Shown here: one piece after another, positions 1 to 11,700 of the stretch
Position numbering within the stretch: position 1 is the stretch's first letter
Layout of the letters: the number at the start of each line of letters is the position of its first letter
From: Mactromeris polynyma
Lineage: Eukaryota > Mollusca > Bivalvia > Venerida > Mactridae
Direction of reading: 5' to 3'
Assembly: GCA_032209605.1 (NCBI GenBank)
Contig: JASFXZ010000039.1
Coordinates: 2,666,001 to 2,730,000, forward strand
Length of the DNA: 64,000 nt
Made by a program: the position numbers and the translations under genes
The notes under the pieces: model-generated
The model's database searches: none
What the model saw: only the letters and a program-made list of their open reading frames with translations
What the model was told of the DNA's origin: nothing

Positions 1-200
1 ATAGCAGACATAATGTTCAAATCTGATACTACTGTGAGACACCATGATGTATTTTTTTCTATTAATTAACATGACATAAATTCTAAAGCAAATTATTGAT
101 AGGCGATGGCGCCGTACTGTATGAGTTAGAATCCCGCTATAGGGGCAAACTTTTGTATTTTTATATTGTATTTAACTTTTGTATTTAACTTTTGTTACAG

Positions 201-1403
201 ATGAAGACTGGTACTGTTCGAAGGAATGTTCCGATGTAGTACGCAAAGGTGGGGACCAGCAGGACTGCATTTATCAATATTCAAAGGCACTAATGTGGGG
301 CGGACTATCTGACATCATTAGGCGTCAGGCAGTCCGTTACAATGACGGACCAATGCTTCTGACTTTCTGGAAGAGGGATATCCTACAGTTTTTGACCAGG
401 AACCACACCAAGTACTTCGTGTTGGCCCACCGACTTATAGTTGGTAAGCATTCCTATCAAGTAAAAGTAGTACTACAGTATTTATCTTTATATTATATAT
501 ACTATATATACATATATAATTATATCCATTTTTTTTATATATATACCCCTGAAGAGCCTATACAGGCGAAACGCATTGGGTTAAAGAAATAATTAAAATG
601 AAAATAATTCATTTCTTGTACTTTTTGATATTTACGTTCTGGTAACGGATTTTGCTATTCTTTATCTTACAGGTACAAATGGATTCCTTCAGGAGCGATT
701 GAGGCAGGATCTCATATGGAATCGAACAGTAAATATGCGTGGTGGGAGAGGCTGTAATGATGAGACGGATCTGGTGAACGAGTTTCTGAATAGAGAGTTC
801 AAAGGTTAGACATACTTTACTTTACTGAATAATACCTTAAGCTTACTTTAAACTCAGATTTCACGTAATGCCTTGTATCTGGCATTGTAAGAACAATACA
901 TACATTTGGCTTGATCAATTAAATGGTTACATATATAACTGCATCGCACACAGTAGGTAGAGCAAACTTGTGTTATATATTAAGTTAAATGAGGAATAAC
1001 TACTTATAAATATTTTGGATATCAACACACACTAAATCACTGAACATTGGCATATTTTTCAGACAGCATCAGACAGCTCGGTGGCCAGACGACAGAGTCC
1101 ACTCTGGAGCGACATGGGAAGCTTGCAGGTGGACTTGGCAAAGTTCTTGACGCAGCATTTGGATCAATTGTCGACCAAGAAGGACGACCAACAAAAAGAA
1201 CTATAGACAACAGGAGGGACGACATGACAGTTTTTGTTGAAACACTGAAGTCAGAAAACCTGACTAGTGTCATTCCTGGTAGGCGTCATAGTGCCTTTCC
1301 AGGTTTTGACGCAGAATTTAAAATCAATGTTAATAACCTTGAAAAAAGAATTAATAAGTTGTCAAAAAAATTAGACAGAGCCAGACGCGTGGCAAATCAG
1401 TGA
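201..1403 (+). CDS. 3' part of a DUF6589-like gene (last three exons)
   Basis: Three plus-strand exons join in frame: 201-443, 673-804 and 1063-1403, the last ending at a TGA. The introns have good sites (ttgttacag acceptor; gtaagc and gttaga donors; atttttcag acceptor) and the phases match: G|GT makes the Gly of LIVGTNGF, and G|AC makes the Asp after REFK. The roughly 238 visible residues begin with DEDWYCSKEC, then YSKALMWGGL, TKYFVLAHRLIVGTNGF, IWNRTVNMRGG and DLVNEFLNREFK, and end in a basic helical tail. From memory this resembles the C-terminal half of DUF6589 proteins, an uncharacterised family expanded in cnidarians and molluscs. Family members are several hundred residues longer, so the N-terminal exons must lie left of the window. 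No function is known. It could be a host gene or a mobile-element protein. Exon calls are firm; the family name is recognition only. Confidence 0.62.
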
Positions 1404-2952
1404 ACTTGTTTTGACAAGTATACACAGAGACGTGTTTTACCCCATACAAAGAGGAGTGTTTTAACCAGACAATATATGTTTGTATAAATAATGTCTGTCA
1501 GTATAGTTCGCAGACGGTAACATTAGCTTTGTTTGCAAATCAAAAATGATAGTTTAACACATTTCTGATATGGCTAAATTTTTTAACTGTGCACGTTAAG
1601 TAGCATATATACATGCATATTACACTTAAACTACCGATTACTCGACCGTATAGTGTTTATTTTACCAATCTTTATTTGTAAACAAGGCTAAAATTATCGT
1701 CTGCGAACTATTCGTTGATTTACATTTACGTTTAATTTCACAATATCTGCTAATGTATACATGTGTTGTGTAAATAATAATAATGGTATTGTCAGTGCTT
1801 TGATTAATCTTCAGTAACATTTCGGAATATTGTGTTTTCAAAAAAAAGGCGTGTTCTTTTTTTAATGAATAAAGAAGATTTTTCATTCAATTGAAAACAT
1901 GTACAATGTTTTTTTTTCTTCTATCATTGAGTATTTGTTAACATCAAGTAGGCCTAGCAAATAATTCATGAATTTCTGTCTATTTGTGCTTTACAATTGC
2001 CATAATCATGTAATGTAACTATTTATAGTGTATTGTATTAAAAGAAAACGAAAAAGACATGACGAAGTGTGATTTTTTACTCCCAGTTAACGTTTCACAA
2101 ATATTACCATCATAATCCGGGAAAACGGACGAGACGGTATTTAGAGTGGACGCGATTGACGCGATTGTCGCGTACATTCTAAACACAGTTGTTGTTTACG
2201 TTAGATTACAGCATGATTCCTAGCTCATTTGTTTATCGATTTACTGATTGAAACGGCCGAAATTACCAGGTATTCATCTGCTTTAATCGTATTTTACATG
2301 TACAGACCAAGCAAATGTCAGATTTGGGCATTAAAATTTAACTTCATGCAACTCGATTTCCTATCGTATATTAAGGTTATTTGGCAGGACGTTAATATAT
2401 TTCGTCCTGTTTGTAGGACTAGACGTAGCATATGACGTAGCGGACTTAGATCCGTTTACTGCCGATAGATGTTTGACTGTCCGGTTTTACTATTTGTAAA
2501 ACTAGCTCATTATTGACGTACAATGTTTTCAACGAATTATAACTTTGGTTACTCCTGTCCGTCCGTTTACGGGTCTGTATTTAACAAAATGTGGATATAC
2601 TGCCATGATTGACCAGCATAGATCTAGATAGATCTGCAATATTTGATCAGTAGATTCTGTTAATAATTGCTTAACTTTGAAAGGGACATACATGTATGAA
2701 ACTTGGTACGATCTACCAGATATGGAAAAATGTGGATAATATGCAGGGCATGCTTTTGTTGTTATCGCATTCAAAATTCGCTGTGGCAATCAAGAATGGC
2801 CATGTTCATGCATTATTAGTTTTCAAGGGGTGCAAATAACATGTAGGCCTACTTGCATCTAGTTAAAACCCATCTCTGTTTATAACCAATAATTAGTATG
2901 TTGAAAATTAAACATTAGACATACAAATGAAGGAATCAAAAGTAGAAAGAGT

Positions 2953-3040
2953 GCCTGATCCGATGTAGGCCTTTAACTCGGGACCCCCTAAACACTAGTA
3001 TATGGCGCTCTACCGACTGAGCCAACCATCTTACCCCACA
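2953..3040 (-). repeat. tRNA-derived SINE relic
   Basis: Read on the minus strand, this stretch has a pol III box A-like sequence (TGGCTCAGTCGGTAGAGCG) followed about 30 nt later by a decayed box B (GGTCCCGAGTTAAAGG, in place of GGTTCGA). No acceptor stem closes it. It is a decayed tRNA-like SINE head, not a functional tRNA. Confidence 0.5.
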
Positions 3041-3130
3041 CCATTATACTCCTCCCACTTCCAGCATTTGAGGCTCAACCACCTTTAGCCATCAAGCAAC
3101 ACTGCCACCATTGAAGTAAATCAAGGAAAA

Positions 3131-3205
3131 TGTGCATGTGGGGCTCGAACTCGCAAACCCCTGAACACTAGTATGGCGCTCTGTACCATCTAACCCACAC
3201 CACTA
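3131..3205 (-). repeat. Second tRNA-derived SINE relic
   Basis: On the minus strand this carries a box B-like TTTGCGAGTTCGAGCCCC after a degenerate box A (GGTACAGAGCGCC). It shares the 'GCCATACTAGTGTTCAGGGG' loop with the copy about 170 bp to the left, so both belong to one SINE family. Confidence 0.5.
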
Positions 3206-3388
3206 AATGAAGGTCTGATATATCTGACACTCGAGTGGTTTTTTGAAATGGCCAATAGGTTGGTTCAGCTACTGTGTGAATGGATTCTGTTGTCAGTTGA
3301 GATATTACAGACAATTGGTCACTAATATCGTTTTGACTTTGAAATACTTCAGTCAGTGCATTTAATTAATAAATTATTTAATTTACAG

Positions 3389-5064
3389 GACAATACAACA
3401 CTTGATTAGTTTTGATTTGCCAGTGAGAGGGCGGAGAGGTGTTAGAGGGGGATGTATGACGAAGAGAGGAAGGGGTAGAGGAGGTAGCGTGAGGGGAAAG
3501 AGAAAGCAGAGGGACAAACGACTAGGTGTTGGGGATGCTGAGCGACTCCGAGAGTTGGCAGAAAATAAGAAGCAACGTGCTAATGTAAGTGTTACTATTT
3601 GAACAAGCATATGAGTGTGACTGCTATAATAATTAATGTATCATGATAAGGGAGGCACAGTGGTCGAAGAGTAGAGCACCCGACTCCTGATCCAAAGGTC
3701 GCGAGTTCGAGCTGCGCAATGAGCTGGGTTTCATTACAAACTTCACAAGCCCTAAATTTGGTGCGGGTACTGGTTGGTAGCCAGGAAGCAGTCATTAAGT
3801 GAGATAAGTATAAGTTGTAAGAATTTGTTTCACAATCTATGTAAAACAAATCAGTTTTAAATATAAGATGATATTCTTCAAAGGTGTTGATTGCATTACT
3901 GAAAATGGTTGTGTATTAGGCCCTGTCAACTACATGAGTACATGTATTTATTTTTTGAAAGTTTCAATTATTTTCCAATTTTGAGTTATTATGTCTCCCT
4001 CTCTCCCACTGTTTTTGACTTCCGTGTCTGTCTGTCCATCTGTCTGTCCGTCCGTCCATTTTTATATTGTCAGCAGTGAATGAATATTGGGAAAAAGTTG
4101 CATTTTTTTGGCATTCCTGCTTGATTTTATTGGAGATTTTGTTTAATTATTTTCAGGAACTAGTTGATAAACTAGATGAACTTGAAGCGAAAGAGTTATT
4201 AAGAAAGGTAGCACAGAAGATGCCTTCTGTGCTGCTGGACATTTCTGCAACTTTATCCCAGCTGCATGCACCAGAACCTGAACCATCAGGGAGCCAAGAC
4301 TGGCCGTCTTGGTGCATCTGCCATAGGTGCAGAGAAATGCCCACTGACAGAGAGAATGTGTTGTGGAATGAGACCAAACCTGTGCTCAAGTGTTCAGCCT
4401 GAAAGATCTATATCATCGTTGTTAACATTTCATAATCTTATGTATTACTGTTGATCAAACTACTAAGGTGTATTGTATTTTACATTTCATAATCTTATGT
4501 ATTACTGTTGATCAAACTACTAAGGTGTATTGTAACGAGTTCAGCAGTACGTTTGCTTGAAGTTGTAGACGGCATAAGACATATATGGTTACTGACCCTT
4601 TACTTTGCCATCTACTTTGCTTTGAATCACAAAATGCTGGTGTTAGTGTTGGCACTTGAACATGGAATTATTGAGCTTATTTTGTCTGTCAACAAAAAAC
4701 GGTTCATCACAGCGAAAAATATTTTGTGCGCATGTATTGATATACTGCTGGATGCAACTATCCCACTAGTTCTAACTGTTACCATTGATTTATATTTCAG
4801 GAGATGGAACTCTTTATACTTGATGAAATGGCATTGCATTTGTCCATGCTATATAGAGATGATGTGTTGGCTCTAGGTGCAGTTGATGAGGAAAACATCA
4901 ACAAAAGTTGCCGTGATGCTGCATACAGAGCCTACATTTTACACGAGTATGGGCGGTTGACAGTCAGTGATCGGAGGGTTGTGCCTTCATGTGTAACATG
5001 GAAAGTAAGGGACCGATATCCATCTCAAGATGGTTCATATGTTGGTTTTAAACCCACTCTTTGA
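3389..5064 (+). CDS. P2X7 C-terminal-domain-like protein, with apparent frameshift (possible pseudogene)
   Basis: Exon 3389-3584 (ttacag acceptor, gtaagt donor) has an in-frame ATG at 3456 and encodes an RG/RGG-rich basic head, MTKRGRGRGGSVRGKRKQR. Exon 4157 onward follows in phase 0 with a short coiled segment (ELVDKLDELEAKELL) and then WCICHRCREMPTDREN. Exon 4801-5064 (tatatttcag acceptor) ends ...CVTWKVRDRYPSQDGSYVGF plus four residues and a stop. The CxCxxCxxMPT motif and the SxxG.Y.GFK.. end match the zinc-binding intracellular C-terminal (ballast) domain of P2X7, which in invertebrates occurs on soluble proteins without channel segments. After DREN the open frame gives VLWNETKP and stops at 4402, while the shifted frame (+1 relative to it) gives the expected ERMCCGMRPNLC. 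A two-base loss in GTGTGTTG would explain this. No donor in the right phase joins exon 2 to the last exon. It is a pseudogene or carries a sequence error. Confidence 0.6.
3648..3800 (+). repeat. tRNA-derived SINE in the P2X7-like gene intron
   Basis: Box A-like TGGTCGAAGAGTAGAGC and box B-like GGTCGCGAGTTCGAGC are correctly spaced, followed by a non-tRNA body. The same head ('TCCTGATCCAAAGGTC...') is found inverted near 54.3-54.4 kb, so it is a dispersed family. It sits inside the intron 3585-4156. Confidence 0.55.
4425..4534. repeat. 57-bp direct tandem duplication
   Basis: A 53-nt block at 4425-4477 (starting ACATTTCATAATCTTATG) is repeated without change at 4482-4534, a period of 57 bp. 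The duplication lies just after the frameshifted exon of the P2X7-like gene, where the missing splice donor would be expected. Confidence 0.9.
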
Positions 5065-6265
5065 AAAAATTGTCCACTTGGTATATCCAGCTCGCAGCTT
5101 ATGAGGATCAATTCACTTTATAAATAATTTGTTTCATGTATTCCGTCTGCTACCCTACATATTTTCACTTTAACAATATCAGATTACCATGCACTATCCT
5201 CCGATCACACTGTGAACCACTCAGTCATAATAAACACTATCATCATTTATTACAAGTGCTGTCGAGCAAATGTCAATGAGCATGACTTCCATACTCTCCA
5301 TTCATTGTATAAGACCGGTATTTTGGTTCATACAGCCATTTTTGTAATTCGTATTCAATATGAACATTATGGATTTCATTTGTATGTTTACTTGAAATTC
5401 TAATGGAAGTACTGCTTCAAGTTGACCTGATGGTTTCATATGTACATTTCTTTCTATTCATACACATAAATTAATGACTGTAAATGGAATTTCTTGTTTT
5501 TGTACAAAATGATATATTCTTCAATTGAACCTAATGTTACTCTGAAATCAGCATGACATTGTAATTTTAAAAATTGAAGTGTTGAGAAATATTCCTTTGG
5601 TAAAACATTAGATCCTGGTAATCTATGATACAAATGTGTGTGGTTGTTTAGAATTATTTTTGTAGGTTTACACACACAATAAATGTCCAATTGTATGTAC
5701 ATGCCTTAGCTTTTGTTTTTTTACAGTTTTCTTGTAACTTGTACAAATCGGCCTTGGCTCTAGAGTTAGCATGAAGTGGTTATAGCCAAGCAGAAGAAAA
5801 TTAATCAATTAGTGTTCAGACAAATTTTATGTATGGGACATTACACATTATGCTCTCGTTTTATGTCATATGATACAAATGTGTTATATGTAATAAAACC
5901 CTGCTATTCATACCAGATGTGAGAATACTCATTTGCAAAAAAGAAGAGATCAAATGTCAGGAAATACCCACCAAGCCATAACAAAACATTTTTGTATTTA
6001 TGGAGCAATAAACTTTTATTCCATAAATCTTAAAAAACAAGAAATCTGTCAATATTTAACAGTCATAGGCTAACAACAATCACATCTTATATGGTAAACT
6101 ACATTAGGTTTATGGTACAGAGAAGTTTTCTTTGTGAACATTTCACAATCCAACAAATATTTCAACTTGATATTGCTATTGGTTGACCTTGTACATAGTA
6201 ATACAGAAAGAGATAAAGTGAAAAATAACTGAAATCCAAGTTTACATATTTCTTAGTGTTGGATA

Positions 6266-6434
6266 CAGTCAGTTCTCTTTCATTCAAATGCATCGGGTCC
6301 GAAATTTCAAATAAAATAATATGATTTTCGAAAAGTCCATTTAAATTTTGATGTGCATAACTATATACATCGGGACCCGATATTTATTTCGGACAATTCG
6401 GATAGAAGGTTGTCGAAAAAACTATGTCTGACTG
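6266..6434. mobile_element. Possible small TIR element (MITE-like)
   Basis: The stretch starts TA|CAGTCAG and ends CTGACTG|TA, so it has 7-bp inverted ends and a TA on each side as in Tc1/mariner-type insertions. Homology between the two ends is short. GGGTCCGAAATTTCA and ATCGGGACCCGATATT inside suggest further palindromy. No coding content. Confidence 0.35.
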
Positions 6435-7223
6435 TAATGAAGCAGGAATTATTGTACAGCAATTGTACTAAACAAATAACACAAACTACAAGTACTTTAA
6501 AGAAAATAACATCTCTAAAGACTAGGGCCTTGATACGCTTCGTAATAGTCTGCAAGCTCAAACATTATAATTATACACTATGTCCCTTTCGCCGTTGTTT
6601 TTGATGAGTAAGAATAATTTAGCTACATACACGGTATAATACTCAAGTTCCCCTACATACTTTCTTACAACACACCCACTTTGAAATCTCTGAACAATCT
6701 CGGGCGAGGGTCCTCAATAATCTTTCCTGTAGTTATTTCAAAATCGAATGGGTGGTTTCAGAAATGCAGCTTTTTAAAAAACCCACTGTATACATATTGG
6801 GAATGAGTCCATGCCCTCCTTAGCGGCCATTTTTTGGGTATTGCAATTATCTGGCCAAAAGCCTGTGTAATGAATATTTGTGAACAATTATCTCAAAATA
6901 TACTTTATAGTACATATGTCAAAAGCAAGTGACAGAAACCCATAGTTGCCATGTTTTGTGAATATTTAACATAATCTGAACAATCATTGTATCAAGTTGT
7001 ATAAAGGAACGTTGCAATCAAATTACAGGAAGATCAGACCAGTTATCTCTCAAAAGAATTCTCATAAGAGGTTGAAGTTGTTCCTTCATGTGACCATCTG
7101 ACCCTATTTCGACTTGCCAAATATAACAATCTGTATGGAAGACAACACCAAGAAGCACAGCGAGTGATCACAAAAGCTCAACCTGAGAACATGTACTTTT
7201 GAGCTGAGTGCAAAAATGAACTA

Positions 7224-7862
7224 CAGTCGACTCTCGTTAAGACGAATTTTTCGGGACCGTCGGAAATAGTTCGTCCTAACGAAAATTCGTCTTAACGAAA
7301 ATTCGACGTAAACGTCGGGAGGCCATTTTGGTGGTGTTACGTGAAAAAGTCTAGTTCGTGACGACTGCTTTGTGTTTGATCGCCATTTGCATACAACAAA
7401 TGTTAAAGATGACGTGTTTTAATTAAAGTACACGCTTAAATAAATCACTCATTTTGGCATGTTTTACAAACTATCGGTTTGATCGCAGTGTTCAACAATT
7501 CGACATGTTTGCATTAACACAATGTAGTCTAACATTTTGCAAACATGTACAAATCCTTCAATTATGTAAACAATCGATAATTAAATGTGCGAAAATACAG
7601 GTAAATCATCTCAGTGACGTGTGAAAACATTCGTCGCCAGCAGTATACGATCCGACTTCGTGTTAAACAATAGATTTAAGGTGCGAACTTGTTAAGCTGG
7701 ACTTCGAAAAAACTTCGACGTAACGAAAAACTTCGAGACAAAAATTCGTCTTAACCGAGAGAAATTCATATAGACAAAGAAGGATAAATTCGGGACGTTT
7801 GAAAAACTTCGACGTAACGGAAAATTCGTCTTAAGCGAGTTCGTCCTAACGAGAGTCGACTG
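7224..7862. mobile_element. Nonautonomous pogo/Tigger-like DNA transposon, 639 bp
   Basis: Both ends carry the inverted repeat CAGTCGACTCTCGTTA followed by (A/G)GACGAA, and both are flanked by TA (7222-7223 and 7863-7864). TA target duplication with CAGT...ACTG ends is the signature of the pogo/Tigger branch of Tc1/mariner. Sub-terminal 'TTCGTCTTAACG' and 'CTTCGACGTAACG' motifs recur inside both ends. No transposase ORF is present, so it would need help in trans. Confidence 0.8.
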
Positions 7863-8243
7863 TATATGAATACCATGAAACAGTCGTAAAACGAAAATGT
7901 ATTATGATAATGAAATAAGTAAAGCTGAATAATAATAAATCCGTCGCATAAAAATGCTATCAATATTCTAGATTCCAAAATGCATTGGGTCTATGCCTAC
8001 TCTCTCATGTATGAGGAAGAACAATTATACAATGTTTCATGGCTATGGTTATGTAATTGTACAAAAATAGGAAACATGTTATATAAATTATTTGCAAATA
8101 AAATTCAGGAAGCTTACACACAGTCGACAGTTATCACTTTGTTACTTAACACAACAGAAACAACATACAATCTGTCTTACACCAACTGAAAATACTATAC
8201 AAAATGGTTGAAAAATATTGTTTCTGTTTCAATAACAAAAGAG

Positions 8244-8555
8244 AGTGAACGCCACATACATAAGACAGTGCTTTTCCACACAGACCTCTAGGAAACAACA
8301 ATCCATGAAACACAAGGCATTTAAGGAGGCTCAATGGTACATACATAAGGGAACAGCCGTGCAAGGAATTGCCATACTGGATAACTAGGACAATCAAAGG
8401 GGGATTTAATGGATGGAATACATCACAGGACAAGTCGAGACAGCTGGCAACAATAGGCCGAAACTTGGGAGAAAATAACATAAGTGATAGAATTGCACAG
8501 GGGAAAGGGAAATTTAACATACATTTAGAAATAATAAACAAAGAGAAATAATAAG
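8244..8555 (+). repeat. Dispersed repeat family R1, copy 1
   Basis: The block starting GAACGCCACATACATAAGAC and continuing through '...CACACAGACCTCTAGGAAACA...CAAGGCATTTAAGGAGG' recurs at 26502, 27594 and 63349 with many substitutions. The function of the family is unknown. This copy lies just outside the 3' end of the Kolobok-like gene. Confidence 0.65.
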
Positions 8556-8710
8556 AAGTCACAATTATTCTGTACTAGTTGAGGGTCTTGGCCATTTTTC
8601 CAGTCAAGACTGATATTTCCTTACAATGGCTTCTGTGGGAGGTGGTGATGTTGGAGCAATGGTGCTCGACATCCTCCTTGGATCATCTGGATCCTGAACC
8701 ACATGTCTGC

Positions 8711-11700
8711 TTATAGGCTGTTCTTTGTATACGTATTAACAATTTGTAGCATTATTTCGGGAATGTATTCATATGTTTTTGGAACTTTCACAAACTTGAA
8801 GGTCCAGTGATTCGCTGCTTTTGAATATGTCCTACTGTAGCTACAAAGAAAATTATAAAAGTAACTTTTGAAGACATTAACACCAATGACTACCTGTAAA
8901 TACATATAGTGAAAAAGAATTATACACAACTTCGAGAATGAAATTCAAATAGTAAAACCCACATAACTATTATTCAGGGATAAGAATGATCACTGGCAAA
9001 ACTGACAACAACTGCAACAAGAGGGTCGTGATCAAAGTTTTTAATTTCCAACAGGTTTAGAATATCACTATGATTATAATGTAAACATTTCTGGAAAGAA
9101 GATTTTTGGAAGTTTCCACCATATACGTTCAGTGAAAATGGCCCTGCTCCCCATTGTTTTTATTAATTCAATTTTTTGACAATCAAAACCCTAAGATTTT
9201 TGTAGAACCACTAAGTATATAAAGTTTTCTTGTAATTTCAAGAACGTAAACTTTTTAGTGCATAAAACTTTCTCGTGTACAACACTATGCATACTTACTA
9301 TGTCGCACCGTTCTTGTTTTTTCTAAGAGGTTTATCAATGTGATACATGTAATCAATAGTAGCCAAGTATGACCTGCATCGATACACTGGAAACCTGAAT
9401 GATAGAAAATAGTAAATATTTTAAATTTGCTACACATACTAGTTTACTGTAAACAAGATGTCAAAAGGCAACGTCAAGCCAGCTAATTGTCAAAAGATGA
9501 AGAGAATAGGGATATATAATGCTGTAAATTGCACATCTATTTTATTTATTCTCAAAGTAATGGTCCAGACGAAATCAAACAGATGTTGTGACGAGTATGT
9601 CAAGCCCACAGCAGCGGGTCAAACAAACCTTGTGCCGAAAAAACTGATGGTAATAATCTGTAGATGGTGTGTTCATCATAATGGAAATATCAAAGTTATT
9701 ATTAAATTCAGGAGGAGAGTGTTTGCTAACATTTAGATAAGGACATGCTGACAAAAATGCTTAATATTTTGTTGAAATAAACAGTATTTGGGTGTTCTCA
9801 TAAGATTTACTACTTTATAATAAAAACTTACGAAAAGCCATGTCTCTTTGATGCATACATGAGCAGATGATTGTTGAACGACTCAAGTTCTGATGTTGTC
9901 CTGTCAAAAAACAAACAAATTGAAGAATAACTACCTCCAAGCTAAAACTAAAGCCTGCGACTAATACTGCAATACATACGTTTTGGAAATACATTAATGC
10001 AGAAACTGCATAAAAATGAAACGCCAAAACATTCTCCAAACCGAAGACTTCTATATCCAGTCTAGTATCTTCTCAAATAATGAAAATCAAGCAAATTTAT
10101 CTTTGTAAGTGATAATGTAAGAAATGAATCATAGATAAAATGCATTAAATTCTTTAAAAAGCAAAATAATGTTTATAAAGTGATTTCTTACTGGCATGTA
10201 ACATAATGGTGAAGCCCGTTTGTAAATCTTCTGTCGGTAATCACCTTCCTTAGTGCAGCCATTTCTGACCCTTGTGGATGAAGCCATTCTTTAGCTCTGA
10301 CTTCATCTTCTCTAATTGGCTCATGGTCACATGCTCCAAGAGCCCATTCATGTTTATTAGTGCAATGGTGCATCACCGAAAATAGCTTGTCCTGCAATGT
10401 TACATAATATTGTATAAGTTTCAAGTGAAGTTATGGTTATGATTTGATTGAACATACGATCTATTTATGATATGAAACAATACATAGTGACCACTATGAT
10501 CTTGATTAACAAAGCTAAAAACAGGTAAGCATAAGATAGTGAACAATAATTTATAGCAATGCTATATTTCCTCCCAACTCCAGAGACCATATTTTTGCAA
10601 GTAGAAAATGATAATTAGTATTAGTAATACTTGCCTTTGACTTTATTACTCATAACAAAAAATCTTTTATAAGCACAACTGGTTCTGCTTTGGACAGAAA
10701 TACAATACATCATTTTTAACTAGAGGGCCTTGATATTCTCTAAATTAGGGCCATGATTACCCTCGATTGCTCTACTGTACCCAGAAAGTACTTGGAGACC
10801 ACAAGGATTTGATCCTGTAACATATGGTTTTTGACCCAATATGAGTTGCTATAAATCATGACATACATTTTATTAAGCCAAATATTTTGGTGAGATTTCA
10901 TGTTGCCCTGGTTGAAAATGCGAGTCCATAAGGACTTCCTATGATATGACCATGTGACCTACTTTTAGACACCACATAACACAGTACCAAACTGTACTTA
11001 AATTTTATAAGACAAACATTCTGATCAAGTTGCATGTAGCTCAGACAGAAATTGTGGCCTTCAGTGAATTCACAAGGATTGTCCATGCTTTGATCTGAGA
11101 CATAGTTTTTGACCCAGTGCTAAACTTGACTTGTATTTCGGTATGACTTTCATTCTAACTAAGGATCATGGAGATCAGGTACAAGAGTGTGGTCTCTTTA
11201 AATTAAATGTTGATGACAACAGACACAGGCTACAATTATCATAAAAAACATGGTGAAATACCTTCAACAGCAAAGTGTCACCATTACAATGCTCTGCACT
11301 GTAGTAGAAGTGATTTGTGATGTCAGACACCCAAGGTTTCAGGAGCTGGTTTCCTTTCTCATTTGCTGCCTGTAATATACAATAACAATAATCTATTAAC
11401 ATTGCTTTTGTGTCCTTTTTGCCTTGCCTATTGTTAGCATGTATGAATGAGGGGCAGTAATTAGTACATGTATTAGGACTGTTCATGTTTTATGTTTCAA
11501 TATGCTGAAGGGGTGGCTGCGCACCTCACACTTTGTATGTGGCATTTCTTGCTCGACTTATTTTCAGTTTGGTTCATACTTCATTTTTACTGATATTCTG
11601 GTAAAAAGACACTACCAGTATGTTTATAAAGAACTAAAAGAATGTTTTATTGTGCAATAGCAACGCATAAAGAACAAACAATCAAAATTGTAAGGTCACA

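Larger units (their letters stand above)
1404..3388. other. Intergenic: 3' UTR and CpG-richer patch
   Basis: Just after the DUF6589-like stop the sequence is AT-rich. It has an AATAAA at about 1867 and an ATTAAA-like signal near 2038, either of which could end the transcript. From 2100 to 2530 the base composition changes: CpG dinucleotides are frequent (for example GACGCGATTGACGCGATTG near 2149-2167). This could be the promoter area of the plus-strand gene that follows. No coding exon is seen here. Confidence 0.35.
5065..8710. other. Gene-free interval between convergent genes
   Basis: This holds the 3' flank of the plus-strand P2X7-like gene and the 3' flank of the minus-strand Kolobok-like gene. 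Apart from the two TIR elements and the dispersed repeat listed separately it is AT-rich. The ORFs of 60-90 codons in it show no splice-site support or protein-like composition. Confidence 0.6.

Noticed and set aside
4508..4876. 122-codon plus ORF between P2X7-like exons
   Set aside because: Overlaps the better-supported exon 4801-5064 in another frame and has no domain.
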